From: Pseudomonas sp. S06B 330
GTDB lineage: Bacteria > Pseudomonadota > Gammaproteobacteria > Pseudomonadales > Pseudomonadaceae
Length of the DNA: 64,000 nt
Direction: 5' to 3'
Assembly: GCF_002845275.2 (NCBI RefSeq)
Contig: NZ_CP088149.1
Location: forward strand, 1,341,501 to 1,405,500
Part shown: one piece after another, positions 35,021 to 44,843 of the stretch
Layout: every line of letters begins with the position of its first letter
Position numbering within the stretch: position 1 is the first letter of the stretch
Notes under the pieces: model-generated
What the model saw: the letters and a program-made list of their open reading frames with translations, nothing else
Database searches by the model: none
What the model was told of the DNA's origin: nothing
Position numbers and translations under genes: made by a program

Positions 35021-37165
35021 ATGATCAGCAACGAACTCAAAACCACGATTCAGGGCGCCTATTCGCGTTTTCTCGAAGCCAAGAGCCTCAAGCCTCGCTA
35101 CGGCCAGCGTCTGATGATCGCCGAAGTGGCCAAGGTGCTTGGCGACATCGACTGTGACGATGAAGGTCGACGCTCCGGCGAACCCGCTGTGGTGGCGGTC
35201 GAGGCCGGTACCGGTACCGGTAAGACGGTTGCCTACAGCCTGGCCTCGATTCCTGCCGCCAAGGCCGCGGGCAAGCGCCTGGTAATTGCCACAGCAACGG
35301 TGGCGCTGCAAGAGCAGATCGTCTTCAAGGACCTGCCTGACCTGATGCGCAACAGCGGTCTGAACTTCACCTTCGCTCTGGCCAAGGGGCGCGGGCGTTA
35401 TCTGTGCCTGTCCAAGCTCGATCTGCTGCTGCAGGAAGGCCACGCTCAGTCGGCCACTGCTCAGCTATTCGAGGAAGAAGGCTTCAAGATCGAGGTCGAC
35501 GAGGCGAGCCAGAAGTTGTTCACCAGCATGATCGAAAAGCTCGCCGGCAACCGTTGGGACGGCGACCGCGACAGCTGGCCCCAAGCCCTGGAAGACCAGG
35601 ACTGGGCGCGCCTGACCACCGACCATAGCCAGTGCACCGGCCGTCATTGTCCGAATTTCGGCCAGTGCACTTTCTACAAGGCCCGTGAGGGCATGGGCAA
35701 GGTTGATGTCATCGTTACCAACCACGACATGGTTTTGGCCGACCTGGCCCTGGGCGGCGGTGCGGTATTGCCCGATCCGCGCGACACGATCTATGTGTTC
35801 GACGAAGGCCATCACCTGCCAGACAAGGCCATCGGCCATTTCGCCCATTACACGCGCCTGCGTTCCACTGCCGACTGGCTTGAGCAAACTGCCAAGAACC
35901 TGACCAAGTTGCTGGCCCAGCACCCGTTACCCGGCGATCTGGGCAAGTTGATCGAACAGGTGCCGGAGCTGGCGCGGGAAATCAAGGCGCAGCAGCAGTT
36001 CATGTTCAGCGCTTGCGAACAGGTCGCGGATTTCCGTCCCGGCGAAGACATGGAAGGCCGCGAGCGGCCACGTCATCGTTTCGAAGGTGGCGTCGTCCCT
36101 GAACACATGCGCGAGATGGGCATCGAGCTGAAAAAAGGCTTCTCACGCCTGACCGACCTGTTCACCCGCCTGACCGAGTTGCTCAAGGAAGGTATGGATG
36201 CCGAGGTCAACATTGGTATTGCCAGCCATCAGGCTGAAGAGTGGTACCCGCTGTTTGGCAGCCTGCTGATGCGTGCCCAGGGTAACTGGGAATTGTGGAC
36301 CGCCTTCACCGCTGAAGATCCGGAAGACAGCCCGCCCATGGCCCGCTGGCTGACCCTGGCGGAGAGTGGGGCGCTGTTCGACATTGAGGTCAATGCCAGC
36401 CCGATTCTTGCCGCAGAAATGCTGCGGCGCAATTTGTGGAATGTTGCCCATGGTGCTCTGGTCACCTCGGCAACACTGACTGCACTGGGTAAGTTCGACC
36501 GTTTCCGCATGCGCGCGGGACTGCCCAAAACAGCGGTCACCAGTGTTGTGCCGAGTCCCTTTCACCACGTCGATGCTGGCGTGTTGCGGGTGCCGGACCT
36601 GCGCGCTGACCCCCGTGATGCCGCCGCTCACACTGCAGCGATCATTCGTGATCTGCCCGAGTTGGTAGAGGGCTCGCGTGGCTCGCTGGTGCTGTTCTCA
36701 TCGCGCAAGCAGATGCAGGACGTGTTCGATGGCCTGGACCGAGACTGGCGCAAACAGGTGTTCATTCAGGGCAACCTGTCCAAGCAGGAGACCCTGAACA
36801 AGCACAAGGCCCGCGTCGACGGTGGAGATTCCAGCGTTCTGTTCGGCCTGGCCAGCTTCGCCGAAGGGGTCGACTTGCCGGGTGCCTACTGTGAGCACGT
36901 GGTCATCGCCAAGATTCCGTTCGCGGTGCCGGATGACCCGGTCGAGGCGGCCCTGGCCGAGTGGATCGAAGCCCGCGGAGGCAACCCGTTCATGGAGATT
37001 GCCGTGCCGGACGCCTCGTTGCGCCTGATCCAGGCTTGCGGTCGCCTGCTGCGTACCGAAGAGGACCGCGGCACCATCACTCTGCTGGATCGACGGGTGG
37101 TCACCCAGCGCTACGGCAAGGCTATTCTCAATGCTTTGCCGCCGTTTCGACGGGAAATTTCCTGA
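35021..37165 (+). CDS. dinG: ATP-dependent DNA helicase DinG
   Basis: DinG is a 5'-3' superfamily 2 helicase of the XPD type with an iron-sulfur cluster. Walker A is AVEAGTGTGKTVAYS near residue 65, the Cys of the cluster lie in HSQCTGRHCPNFGQCTFYKAREG near residue 205, the Walker B box is VFDEGHHLPDKA near 257, and C-terminal motifs LFGLASFAEGVDLPG and QACGRLLRTEEDRG complete the second RecA domain. The 714-residue length matches E. coli DinG. It unwinds R-loops and forked DNA during repair. Single gene. Confidence 0.95.
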   Translation: MISNELKTTIQGAYSRFLEAKSLKPRYGQRLMIAEVAKVLGDIDCDDEGRRSGEPAVVAVEAGTGTGKTVAYSLASIPAAKAAGKRLVIATATVALQEQIVFKDLPDLMRNSGLNFTFALAKGRGRYLCLSKLDLLLQEGHAQSATAQLFEEEGFKIEVDEASQKLFTSMIEKLAGNRWDGDRDSWPQALEDQDWARLTTDHSQCTGRHCPNFGQCTFYKAREGMGKVDVIVTNHDMVLADLALGGGAVLPDPRDTIYVFDEGHHLPDKAIGHFAHYTRLRSTADWLEQTAKNLTKLLAQHPLPGDLGKLIEQVPELAREIKAQQQFMFSACEQVADFRPGEDMEGRERPRHRFEGGVVPEHMREMGIELKKGFSRLTDLFTRLTELLKEGMDAEVNIGIASHQAEEWYPLFGSLLMRAQGNWELWTAFTAEDPEDSPPMARWLTLAESGALFDIEVNASPILAAEMLRRNLWNVAHGALVTSATLTALGKFDRFRMRAGLPKTAVTSVVPSPFHHVDAGVLRVPDLRADPRDAAAHTAAIIRDLPELVEGSRGSLVLFSSRKQMQDVFDGLDRDWRKQVFIQGNLSKQETLNKHKARVDGGDSSVLFGLASFAEGVDLPGAYCEHVVIAKIPFAVPDDPVEAALAEWIEARGGNPFMEIAVPDASLRLIQACGRLLRTEEDRGTITLLDRRVVTQRYGKAILNALPPFRREIS

Positions 37166-37246
37166 CCCCCGGGGATCAATGCTCCGGGGTGTTGTCTATG
37201 ACTCAGTTCAAGGCCCGCATGGGCCCTCAAGGAGAGCTCCAGCCCT

Positions 37247-39502
37247 ATGATTCGCCGTACCTTGCCTGCTGTCTTCGCACTGTTGTTCAGCACACCGCTG
37301 CTGGCTGGGCAACAGACGCTGTTCAGTTTTGTGCGCCCGGCCGCCGTGGTCAATGTGGTCACCGAAGATGCCAACTTGCCGCAGTACAACGCAGAGCAGA
37401 CGGCAGAGGGCGAGGTATTGCGTCGCGTGGTGTTCAACCCGGTGCAGCGGCCAAGCCTGCGTTTGAGTCCGCAAGCCGGCGCTTGGGATTGGTCTGCAGC
37501 AACGGCCATGACCTTGCGCCTGCAAAGCGGTATGGACTGGCCACTGACTGTGGATGTCACGGTGCTGAGCAGTGATGGCAAGCGTCTCACCAGCCGAATC
37601 GACCTGCCCGCAGGCCCTGCGCAAACGGTGGTGGTGCCGCTGACCGCCAGTTCGCCGCTGAGCCAGGGCATGCGTGCCGGACCACCGATGCCCTGGGTAC
37701 ACGAGGGCCAGCGTTGGCTGCTGAGCAGCAGCAGCGGTGCGCTGGACTTGAAGCAAGTGGTGTCGGTGAGTTTGTCGATGAACAAGCCTGACGTTGCCCA
37801 AAGCTTGATGATCGAGCGCGTCGGCATTCTGGATGACGATCTGCTGCAAAAGGCTGTCTATACCGGTCTGGTTGATGGCTATGGGCAGTCCACGCGTGGG
37901 CGCTGGCCAGAGAAAATCGTCAATGATGAACAACTCAAGGCTGCCGCTGTTCGTGAGCAGCAGCAACTCAAGGGCTGGCTGGCTGAGCGAAGCCACTTGC
38001 AACGAGACAAGTTTGGGGGTGTCACCGGCGGCCCGAGCTTCGACGCCAAGGGCTTCTTCCGTACTGAAAAGCGTGATGGACGCTGGTACCTGGTTACCCC
38101 GGAAGGTCATCCGTTCTATTCGTTGGGCGTCAACACCGTTGCTCCTGATGGTGGTCGAACCTATGTCGCCGGGCGTGAAACGATGTTTAGCGCCTTGCCG
38201 CAAGCCGGTGAACCGCTGGCGCAGTTCTATGGTGAAGGTAACAACAACGACGGTAACGGATCGGCCAGTGGTCGCGGTTTCAACCAAGGCCGCTGGTTCG
38301 ATTTCTATGCCGCCAACCTTGAGCGTAGCCACGGCAAGCCCTGCACCCCGACAGCGGCTAACGACACCAGCGCTGCGCAGGTGTGCCCGACGCCGACCCT
38401 GGACAAGCAGCGCTGGCAGGGGCATACCCTTGACCGCTTGCAGGCCTGGGGCTTCAACACTTTGGGCAACTGGAGCGAACCGGACCTGGGCAAGGCCAAC
38501 CGCCTGCCTTACACCCTGCCGTTGTCGATCGTCGGTGATTACACCAGCATCAGCACCGGGATGGACTGGTGGGGGCGCATGCCGGACCCGTTCGACCCGC
38601 GCTTTGCCATGGCCACCGAGCGCGCCGTGGCCATCGCGGCGCGTGATCACCGCGACGACCCTTGGTTGATCGGCTATTTCGCCGACAACGAATTGGCCTG
38701 GGCTGCACCGGGTGAAGATCCCAGGGCGCGTTACGCTCTGGCTTACGGCACCTTGCGCCTGACCACCGATGTGCCGGCCAAGCGCGCTTTCCTCAAGCAA
38801 CTGCGCGACAAGTACCGCAACCAGGCTGGCTTGTCCAAGGCCTGGGGCATCGACCTGCCGGCCTGGGAACTGATGGAAGACCCAGGCTTTGAACCACCGT
38901 TGCCGAGCCCTGAGCATCCCGAGATCGAGGCCGACTTCAAGCATTTCCAGAAGGTCTTTGCCGACACCTATTTCAAGACCATTGCCGACTCGTTGAAATG
39001 GCATGCGCCCAACCACCTGTTGCTCGGTGGCCGCTATGCGGTGAGCACGCCTGAAGCGGTCGCTGCCTGTGCCGAGTTCTGTGATGTCCTGAGTTTCAAC
39101 TTCTATACCCCCAAGCCCCAGGATGGTTACGACTTCAACCAGCTCAAGGCGCTGGACAAGCCGGTATTGGTCTCGGAATTCCAGTTCGGTTCACGTGATC
39201 GCGGCCCGTTCTGGCCAGGGCCGATGGAAGTGGCCAAGGAAGAAGGTCGGGGGCCGGCATACGCAGCCTTCGTCAAGGCTGCGTTGGCTGAGCCATCGAT
39301 TATTGGCGTGCACTGGTTCCAGTACCTGGATCAACCGGTCAGTGGTCGTTTGCTGGATGGCGAGAACGGCCACTTCGGACTGGTCGGCATCACCGATGTG
39401 CCGTTCCAAGGTTTTGTCGACAGCGTGCGTAAGAGCAATCTTCAAGCCCAGGAGCAGATCGGCAAGCAAGTCGTCGCTGACAAGGCCGCAAAAGCCCCGT
39501 AA
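37247..39502 (+). CDS. Secreted GH50-like (agarase-type) glycoside hydrolase
   Basis: This 751-residue protein has a signal peptide (RTLPAVFALLFSTPLLAG). A beta-sandwich-like domain occupies residues 20-250. The catalytic barrel starts at FFRTEKRDGRWYLVTPEGHPFYSLGVN near residue 270. Two candidate catalytic Glu lie in FADNELAW near residue 480 and VSEFQFGS near 645, as in clan GH-A, and the whole resembles beta-agarases of family GH50. Pseudomonads do not live on agar, so a host polysaccharide is more likely; the substrate is unknown. SD is AAGGAGAGC before 37247. Confidence 0.7.
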   Translation: MIRRTLPAVFALLFSTPLLAGQQTLFSFVRPAAVVNVVTEDANLPQYNAEQTAEGEVLRRVVFNPVQRPSLRLSPQAGAWDWSAATAMTLRLQSGMDWPLTVDVTVLSSDGKRLTSRIDLPAGPAQTVVVPLTASSPLSQGMRAGPPMPWVHEGQRWLLSSSSGALDLKQVVSVSLSMNKPDVAQSLMIERVGILDDDLLQKAVYTGLVDGYGQSTRGRWPEKIVNDEQLKAAAVREQQQLKGWLAERSHLQRDKFGGVTGGPSFDAKGFFRTEKRDGRWYLVTPEGHPFYSLGVNTVAPDGGRTYVAGRETMFSALPQAGEPLAQFYGEGNNNDGNGSASGRGFNQGRWFDFYAANLERSHGKPCTPTAANDTSAAQVCPTPTLDKQRWQGHTLDRLQAWGFNTLGNWSEPDLGKANRLPYTLPLSIVGDYTSISTGMDWWGRMPDPFDPRFAMATERAVAIAARDHRDDPWLIGYFADNELAWAAPGEDPRARYALAYGTLRLTTDVPAKRAFLKQLRDKYRNQAGLSKAWGIDLPAWELMEDPGFEPPLPSPEHPEIEADFKHFQKVFADTYFKTIADSLKWHAPNHLLLGGRYAVSTPEAVAACAEFCDVLSFNFYTPKPQDGYDFNQLKALDKPVLVSEFQFGSRDRGPFWPGPMEVAKEEGRGPAYAAFVKAALAEPSIIGVHWFQYLDQPVSGRLLDGENGHFGLVGITDVPFQGFVDSVRKSNLQAQEQIGKQVVADKAAKAP

Positions 39503-39653
39503 CAAGACGCCTACGGCCTGATGCATGATCAACGCATCAGGCCGGCAATAGGCAGGGTTGTGTGACGGTCTGACCGCTGTGTGTTCCCAAAAGCGTCGCG
39601 GGCTGAAACAATGCACGCCATTTTCGATTGCGGCATGTGCGGGGTGTGGCTGG

Positions 39654-40799
39654 GTGCAGATTCAAGGTCATTACGAGCTTAAGTTTGAAGCTGTGCGCGA
39701 AGCCTTTGCTGCGCTGTTCGACGATCCTCAGGAGCGTGGCGCGGCGCTGTGCATTCAGGTCGGCGGGGAGACCGTCGTTGACCTCTGGTCGGGTACCGCC
39801 GACAAGGACGGCGCCGAGGCCTGGCACAGCGACACGATTGCCAATCTGTTTTCCTGCACCAAGATGTTCACCGCCGTGACTGCCTTGCAATTGGTAGGCG
39901 AGGGTAAGCTGGCCCTGGATGTTCCAGTAGCGCGCTATTGGCCGGAGTTTGCCCAAGCCGACAAGCAAGCCATTACCCTGCGTCAATTGCTCAGCCATCG
40001 TGCCGGGGTGCCTGCGCTTCGTGAGCTGCTGCCTGCAGAGGCTTTCTACGATTGGCAAACCATGGTTCAGGCACTGGCTGGCGAGGCACCGTGGTGGACG
40101 CCGGGTACCGCCCATGGCTATGCGGCAATCACCTTTGGTTGGTTGATCGGCGAACTGATTCGCCGTGCCGATGGCCGTAGCCCTGGCGAGTCGATCGTTG
40201 CCCGTACTGCCAGGCCTTTGGGGCTGGACTTTCACATCGGCTTGACCGACGAGGACTTTCCGCGGGTGGCGCACATTGCCCGTGGCAAGGGCAACATGGG
40301 CGACGAAGCGGCTCAGCGCCTGCTCCAGGTCACCCTGCGTGAGCCGCAGGCGCTATCCACCCGCGCCTTTACCAACCCGCCGGGTATGCTCACCAGCACC
40401 AATAAGCCAGAATGGCGACGGATGCAGCAACCAGCGGCCAATGGCCATGGCAACGCCCGGAGTCTGGCGGGTTTTTATGCCGGAGTGCTCGATGGCAGCT
40501 TGTTGGAGTCAGAACTGCTCGATGAATTGACCCGTGAGCATAGCCTGGGCCAGGACAAGACTCTGTTGACCCAGACCCGCTTTGGCCTGGGTTGCATGCT
40601 TGACCAGCCGACCGTGGCCAACGCCACTTTTGGCCTGGGTAGTAAGGCCTTTGGCCATCCGGGGGCCGGGGGATCGGTTGGTTTTGCCGATCCCGAGTAC
40701 GATGTCGCCTTTGGTTTTGTCACCAACACCCTGGGCCCTTATGTGTTGATGGATCCGCGCGCGCAAAAGTTGGTGCGGGTCCTGGCAAGTTGCCTTTGA
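39654..40799 (+). CDS. Serine hydrolase of the beta-lactamase (class C / EstB) family
   Basis: This 381-residue enzyme has the penicillin-binding protein fold. The S-x-x-K motif is SCTK (Ser67 to Lys70), the Tyr motif is YAAITFGWLIGEL near residue 160, and the third motif lies in GHPGAGGSVGFADP near residue 338 (HPGAGG, as in EstB-type esterases, not KTG). No signal peptide is seen, so a cytoplasmic esterase or transesterase is more probable than an antibiotic-destroying enzyme. I chose GTG at 39654, preceded by a G-rich ribosome site; an in-frame ATG at 39558 would add a non-homologous 32 residues. Confidence 0.82.
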   Translation: MQIQGHYELKFEAVREAFAALFDDPQERGAALCIQVGGETVVDLWSGTADKDGAEAWHSDTIANLFSCTKMFTAVTALQLVGEGKLALDVPVARYWPEFAQADKQAITLRQLLSHRAGVPALRELLPAEAFYDWQTMVQALAGEAPWWTPGTAHGYAAITFGWLIGELIRRADGRSPGESIVARTARPLGLDFHIGLTDEDFPRVAHIARGKGNMGDEAAQRLLQVTLREPQALSTRAFTNPPGMLTSTNKPEWRRMQQPAANGHGNARSLAGFYAGVLDGSLLESELLDELTREHSLGQDKTLLTQTRFGLGCMLDQPTVANATFGLGSKAFGHPGAGGSVGFADPEYDVAFGFVTNTLGPYVLMDPRAQKLVRVLASCL

Positions 40800-40898
40800 T
40801 CGGTTAACCCCGGTGTTGCCTGAACCCTTTGTCTATTCTGAATTCCAATGCCCGGTGTTGCTGGGCAGAATTTCTTTCATTTTCATGGTGTATCACTG

Positions 40899-41864
40899 AT
40901 GTCTTCACATAAAACCTTAGCTCTCGCCCTGTGCTTGGCCATGACCGGCTGCGCCCAGCACTCTCAAAAAGGTGTGGCCGATAGTGGGATCGACTGGTGG
41001 CCGTTCGGTTCGGACAAGGTTGCCGAGCAGGAAGTGAAGGACGTGGTGGTCGAAAAAGTCGCCAAAGCCGATGCCAAGTCCGAGAGCAACAGCCGTTGGT
41101 GGTGGCCATTCGGCGCCAGTGACAAGGTTGCAGCCGTACCGAAAATTGACCACAAGGCGACTCAAGCCTGGTTGGACAGTTACGAGCCGCGCCTGCGTGA
41201 AGCCATCAAAGACAGCAAGTTCGAAGTTGAGCGTCGTGAAGACGTGCTGGTGGTTACCGTGCCAGTGGACAGTTCCTACAACCCTGATCGTCCGGCCATG
41301 CTCTTGCCCGTCACTCTGGGTCCGATCACCCGTGTTGCCAAAGCCATCGAAACCGATAAACAGACTGCGGTACTGGTACTTGGCCACGCTGATACCAGCG
41401 GCGCCGCTGCCGGTAACCAGAAACTCAGCCAGGAACGTGCTCAGTCAGTGGCTGCAATCTTCCGCCTCAGTGGCTTGCAGCGTGACCGCTTGATGTTGCG
41501 TGGCATGGGCTCGGAAATGCCACGCGCGGCCAATGACAGTGTTGAAGGCCGTGCCCTCAACCGCCGTGTGGAATTGGTGCTGACCCCGCAAAACACCATG
41601 ATGGCCTTGCTCGCCAAGTACAAGCAGCCTACACCGAGCCCGGCTGAGCTGGTCGCGGTGCAAGACGCCAAGGCTCCAGTCAAGGCTGCAGTCAAGCCTG
41701 CTGCCAAGGCACCGGTGAAAAAAGCCAGCACCAGCAAAAAAGCGGCTCCGGCCAAGGCCACCACAGCCAAGAAGAAAGCCCCTGCCGCCAAGGCTGCAGC
41801 TAAAAAGCCTGCGCCAGCGGCCAAAAAAGTGGCTGCCAACACCAGCCCTGCGAAGACCAACTGA
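40899..41864 (+). CDS. OmpA family lipoprotein with a histone H1-like C-terminal tail
   Basis: This 321-residue protein has a lipoprotein signal (LALALCLAMTGC) and a short repeat of WWPFG-DKVA at residues 31-40 and 67-78. The OmpA domain spans about residues 150-230 (VLGHADTSGAAAGNQKLSQERA; ALNRRVELVLTP). Residues 250-321 are a Lys/Ala/Pro tail (KPAAKAPVKKAST, KKAAPAKATTAKKKAPAAK), like AlgP and eukaryotic H1. That combination is odd for an envelope protein. The gene is followed after 18 bases by pdxH and may be co-transcribed. Confidence 0.85.
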   Translation: MSSHKTLALALCLAMTGCAQHSQKGVADSGIDWWPFGSDKVAEQEVKDVVVEKVAKADAKSESNSRWWWPFGASDKVAAVPKIDHKATQAWLDSYEPRLREAIKDSKFEVERREDVLVVTVPVDSSYNPDRPAMLLPVTLGPITRVAKAIETDKQTAVLVLGHADTSGAAAGNQKLSQERAQSVAAIFRLSGLQRDRLMLRGMGSEMPRAANDSVEGRALNRRVELVLTPQNTMMALLAKYKQPTPSPAELVAVQDAKAPVKAAVKPAAKAPVKKASTSKKAAPAKATTAKKKAPAAKAAAKKPAPAAKKVAANTSPAKTN

Positions 41865-41882
41865 TCGTCAAGGAACGCAGTA

Positions 41883-42530
41883 ATGACCAAGACCCTGGCT
41901 GATATGCGCCGCGACTATACCCGTGATGGCTTGGCTGAAGCCCAGGCCCCGCACGAGCCTTTCGCGTTGTTTCGGCAATGGTTCGATGATGCGGTGAAAA
42001 CCGAACAGCCGCCGGTGGAAGCCAATGCCATGACCCTGGCAACGGTGGACGCAGAAGGCCGTCCGCACTGTCGAATCCTCTTGCTCAAGGGGCTTGATGA
42101 CCAAGGCTTTACCTTCTTCACCAACTACGACAGCGCCAAAGGCCAGCAACTGCTGGTCAATCCCTGCGCGGCCATGACTTTTTTCTGGCCAGCCCTGGAG
42201 CGTCAGGTGCGTATTGAAGGCAAGGTGGTCAAGGTCACGGCCGAGGAGTCTGACGAGTATTACCAGGTGCGGCCGTTGGGCAGCCGCCTGGGTGCCTGGG
42301 CCTCACCGCAGAGTCGAGTGATCGCCGATCGTGCGGAGCTCGAAGGCTTGGTTAAAGCCACCGAGCAGCGCTTTAGTGACAGTCAGCCGCATTGCCCCGA
42401 ACACTGGGGCGGTTACCGCTTGCTGCCAGAGCGCATCGAGTTCTGGCAAGGCCGTGCTAGCCGCCTGCATGATCGCCTCAATTATCACCTGCAGCAGGGT
42501 GCCTGGTTGCGCGAGCGCCTGGCTCCTTAA
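41883..42530 (+). CDS. pdxH: Pyridoxamine 5'-phosphate oxidase
   Basis: PdxH makes pyridoxal 5'-phosphate from the pyridoxamine and pyridoxine phosphates with FMN and oxygen. The 215-residue product has RRDYTRDGL at the N-terminus, the FMN site [19 protein letters not shown] near residue 60, and the C-terminal [16 protein letters not shown] motif at about 190-205. The stop overlaps that of the next, opposing gene by four bases. The start is 18 bases after the OmpA lipoprotein gene. Confidence 0.96.
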   Translation: MTKTLADMRRDYTRDGLAEAQAPHEPFALFRQWFDDAVKTEQPPVEANAMTLATVDAEGRPHCRILLLKGLDDQGFTFFTNYDSAKGQQLLVNPCAAMTFFWPALERQVRIEGKVVKVTAEESDEYYQVRPLGSRLGAWASPQSRVIADRAELEGLVKATEQRFSDSQPHCPEHWGGYRLLPERIEFWQGRASRLHDRLNYHLQQGAWLRERLAP

Positions 42531-42763
42531 TCGCCCTGGTAAGCGGCGGCCTCGCGTTCCAGCCAGGTCGCCAGCTCGCTGCGTTTGACCTTTTGCGCCT
42601 TGGCGTTGTCCAGACATTCAAGCATGTAGGCTTTCTTGCCTTCATCGGCTCCGGCCAATGACAGCGCCAGGTCGCGGTCCATCCAGCGACGGATGCGCAC
42701 ATATAACCACCAGTGAAAGTACAGCCCTGCCACAGTCGTGACGACGACGATGAAGTAATCCAT
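42527..42763 (-). CDS. Small membrane protein of unknown function
   Basis: This 78-residue protein has one N-terminal hydrophobic segment ([20 protein letters not shown]) followed by a charged C-terminal helix with [22 protein letters not shown]. It is found in pseudomonads as a hypothetical protein. GATAGACATGG-type sequence upstream gives a modest ribosome site. It converges on pdxH with a four-base overlap. Confidence 0.6.
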   Translation of the reverse strand: MDYFIVVVTTVAGLYFHWWLYVRIRRWMDRDLALSLAGADEGKKAYMLECLDNAKAQKVKRSELATWLEREAAAYQGD

Positions 42764-42908
42764 GTCTATCCTTGCGCTAAACGTTTTCAGGCGACATCGA
42801 AGAAGCAGCCTGTATGAAAGCTGAATGGAAGCTATTTTACCCCGCCTTAGTCGTGACAGCGATCAATGGGCGGAGTCTAATGAACACCTGTCTTATGGAG
42901 ATCGTCCT

Positions 42909-43373
42909 ATGCGTAAATCTGTTTTGCTGGTTGCCAGCTTCACCACGATGTCACTGCTGCTCGGTGGTTGTGCTTCAAGCCTGACCGGTGACTCTTACAC
43001 GCGCGACGAAGCCCGCCGTGTGCAAACCGTGCGCATGGGGACCATCGAGTCGCTGCGACCGGTGAAAATCGAAGGCACCAAAACGCCTATCGGCGGTGGC
43101 GCTGGCGCCATTGTCGGTGGTGTAGCGGGCAGTGCCATTGGTGGTGGACGTGGCAGCATTGTTGCAGCAGTCATTGGTGCTGTGGCCGGTGGCCTGGCAG
43201 GTTCTGCTGCGGAAGAAGGCCTGACCCGCACCCAGGGTGTGGAAGTCACTGTGCGTGAAGACGATGGCAGCACCCGTGCTTATGTGCAGGCCGTCCAGGA
43301 AAACGAGATTTTCCGCGTCGGCGAGCGTGTTCGCATCATGACCGTTGACGGCACCAGCCGAGTCACTCACTGA
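42909..43373 (+). CDS. Glycine-zipper outer membrane lipoprotein, SlyB/PcP type
   Basis: This 154-residue lipoprotein has lipobox LLGGC (Cys21), a glycine-zipper two-helix region (GGGAGAIVGGVAGSAIGGG and IVAAVIGAVAGGLAGS) at residues 58-100, and a C-terminal SH3-like part with VTVREDDGSTRAYVQ. It matches SlyB/PcP lipoproteins, which stabilise the outer membrane under low magnesium. I chose the ATG at 42909, with TGGAG upstream; a longer frame starts at 42825. Confidence 0.9.
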   Translation: MRKSVLLVASFTTMSLLLGGCASSLTGDSYTRDEARRVQTVRMGTIESLRPVKIEGTKTPIGGGAGAIVGGVAGSAIGGGRGSIVAAVIGAVAGGLAGSAAEEGLTRTQGVEVTVREDDGSTRAYVQAVQENEIFRVGERVRIMTVDGTSRVTH

Positions 43374-43387
43374 TACGTCACCGGTAA

Positions 43388-43426
43388 TAAAAAACCCCGA
43401 CGCGGCTAGGCCGGTCGGGGTTTTTT
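43388..43426. terminator. Bidirectional terminator, slyB-like / nhaA
   Basis: AAAAAACCCCGAC / GTCGGGGTTTTTT around an 11-base partly paired loop lies between the two converging genes, with U-runs in both directions. Confidence 0.92.
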
Positions 43427-43441
43427 ATTGCTTGGGCCGGT

Positions 43442-44620
43442 TTAGGCTGCAGATGCCTTGCGACTGGCCAGTGCCGTGACGCTGTAGCCGATCAGCGCTG
43501 CAAGGATCGAACCGGTGAGAATACCCATGCGGTCCATGCCAGCGTATTCACTGCTGCCCGGTACAAAAGCTAGCGAGCCGACGAATAGGCTCATGGTGAA
43601 ACCAATGCCGCAGAGGATCGCCACACCCAGTACTTGACCCCAGTTGGCACCACTCGGTAGGGCAGCCATGCCCAGTTTGACTGCCAGCCAGGTGAGGCCG
43701 AAGACACCGACAGTTTTGCCCAGCAGCAGGCCGACGGCGATACCCATGGGTACATAGTGGGTGAAGCTTTCCAGGGTTACCCCGGCCAGCGAAACCCCGG
43801 CGTTGGCGAAGGCGAACAGCGGCAGAATGCCGTAGGCCACCCAAGGATGAAGGGCATGCTCCAGCGTCAACAGTGGCGAAGGCTCGGCATTGCGGGTACG
43901 CATCGGGATGCACAGGGCCAAGGTTACCCCGGCCAGGGTGGCGTGGACACCGCTCTTGAGCACGCAAACCCAGAGAATCAAGCCGATCACCATGTACGGC
44001 CCGAGCTTGACCACGCCGAGCCGGTTCATCGCAATCAGCGCTACCAGGCAGGCGGCGGCAAGCATCAGCGACAAGCTCGATAGCTCACCCGAGTAGAACA
44101 GCGCAATGACAATGATAGCGCCCAGGTCATCGATGATCGCCAGGGTCATCAGGAACAGCTTCAGCGATACCGGCACGCGTTTGCCCAGCAGTGCCAGCAC
44201 GCCCAGGGCGAAGGCGATGTCAGTGGCCATCGGGATGGCCCAGCCCGCAACAGCGGCGGGGTTGTCTTTGTTCAGGAACCAGTAGATCAGCGCCGGCACC
44301 ACCATACCGCCAATCGCAGCAGCACCCGGCAGAACGATCTGCGAAGGTTTGGACAAATGCCCGTCGATGATCTCGCGCTTGACCTCAAGGCCGATCAACA
44401 GGAAAAACAGGGCCATCAGGCCGTCGTTGATCCACAGTAGCAAAGGCTTGGCGATTTTCAGCGCGCCAATCTGGGCGACCACCGGGACATCCAGCAAGCC
44501 GTTGTACAGATAGGACAACGGCGAGTTGTTGATGATCAGGGCCAGGGCAGCTGCAGCAATCAGCAATAGACCGCTGGCAGCTTCCAACTGAAAGAAACGT
44601 GTGAAAGTGCTACGCAGCAA
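43442..44620 (-). CDS. nhaA: Na+/H+ antiporter NhaA
   Basis: NhaA exchanges two protons for one sodium ion across the inner membrane. The 392-residue product has about twelve hydrophobic segments, the catalytic pair of Asp in [14 protein letters not shown] / [17 protein letters not shown] and the [10 protein letters not shown] motif. I chose TTG at 44620: it gives [17 protein letters not shown] as N-terminus, 392 residues against 388 in E. coli, and GGAG lies seven bases upstream. The open frame from 44689 would add 23 residues of non-family sequence. Confidence 0.94.
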   Translation of the reverse strand: MLRSTFTRFFQLEAASGLLLIAAAALALIINNSPLSYLYNGLLDVPVVAQIGALKIAKPLLLWINDGLMALFFLLIGLEVKREIIDGHLSKPSQIVLPGAAAIGGMVVPALIYWFLNKDNPAAVAGWAIPMATDIAFALGVLALLGKRVPVSLKLFLMTLAIIDDLGAIIVIALFYSGELSSLSLMLAAACLVALIAMNRLGVVKLGPYMVIGLILWVCVLKSGVHATLAGVTLALCIPMRTRNAEPSPLLTLEHALHPWVAYGILPLFAFANAGVSLAGVTLESFTHYVPMGIAVGLLLGKTVGVFGLTWLAVKLGMAALPSGANWGQVLGVAILCGIGFTMSLFVGSLAFVPGSSEYAGMDRMGILTGSILAALIGYSVTALASRKASAA

Positions 44621-44843
44621 GGGCGATCTCCATCCTGAGGGTTCTGAACAGGGGCACACCCTACCCTGTGAGGATATGCTTTCAAACAAAAACTATATTC
44701 TTTTTTGTTATAAGCTGTAACGCTCCTGCGAAATGCAGCCTAGCAGTTATGTGGAAATATTTTGCCTGGCTGTATCTGTTGATGTTGTACGGATTTTCCT
44801 AACATGATCCCTTGAATATCGATCTTTTTCCGGGAAAGAACAC

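Noticed and set aside
37208..39016. 602-codon open frame on the minus strand over the GH50-like gene
   Set aside because: Its composition is that of an antisense shadow, with no recognisable domain, whereas the plus-strand frame has a signal peptide and catalytic motifs.
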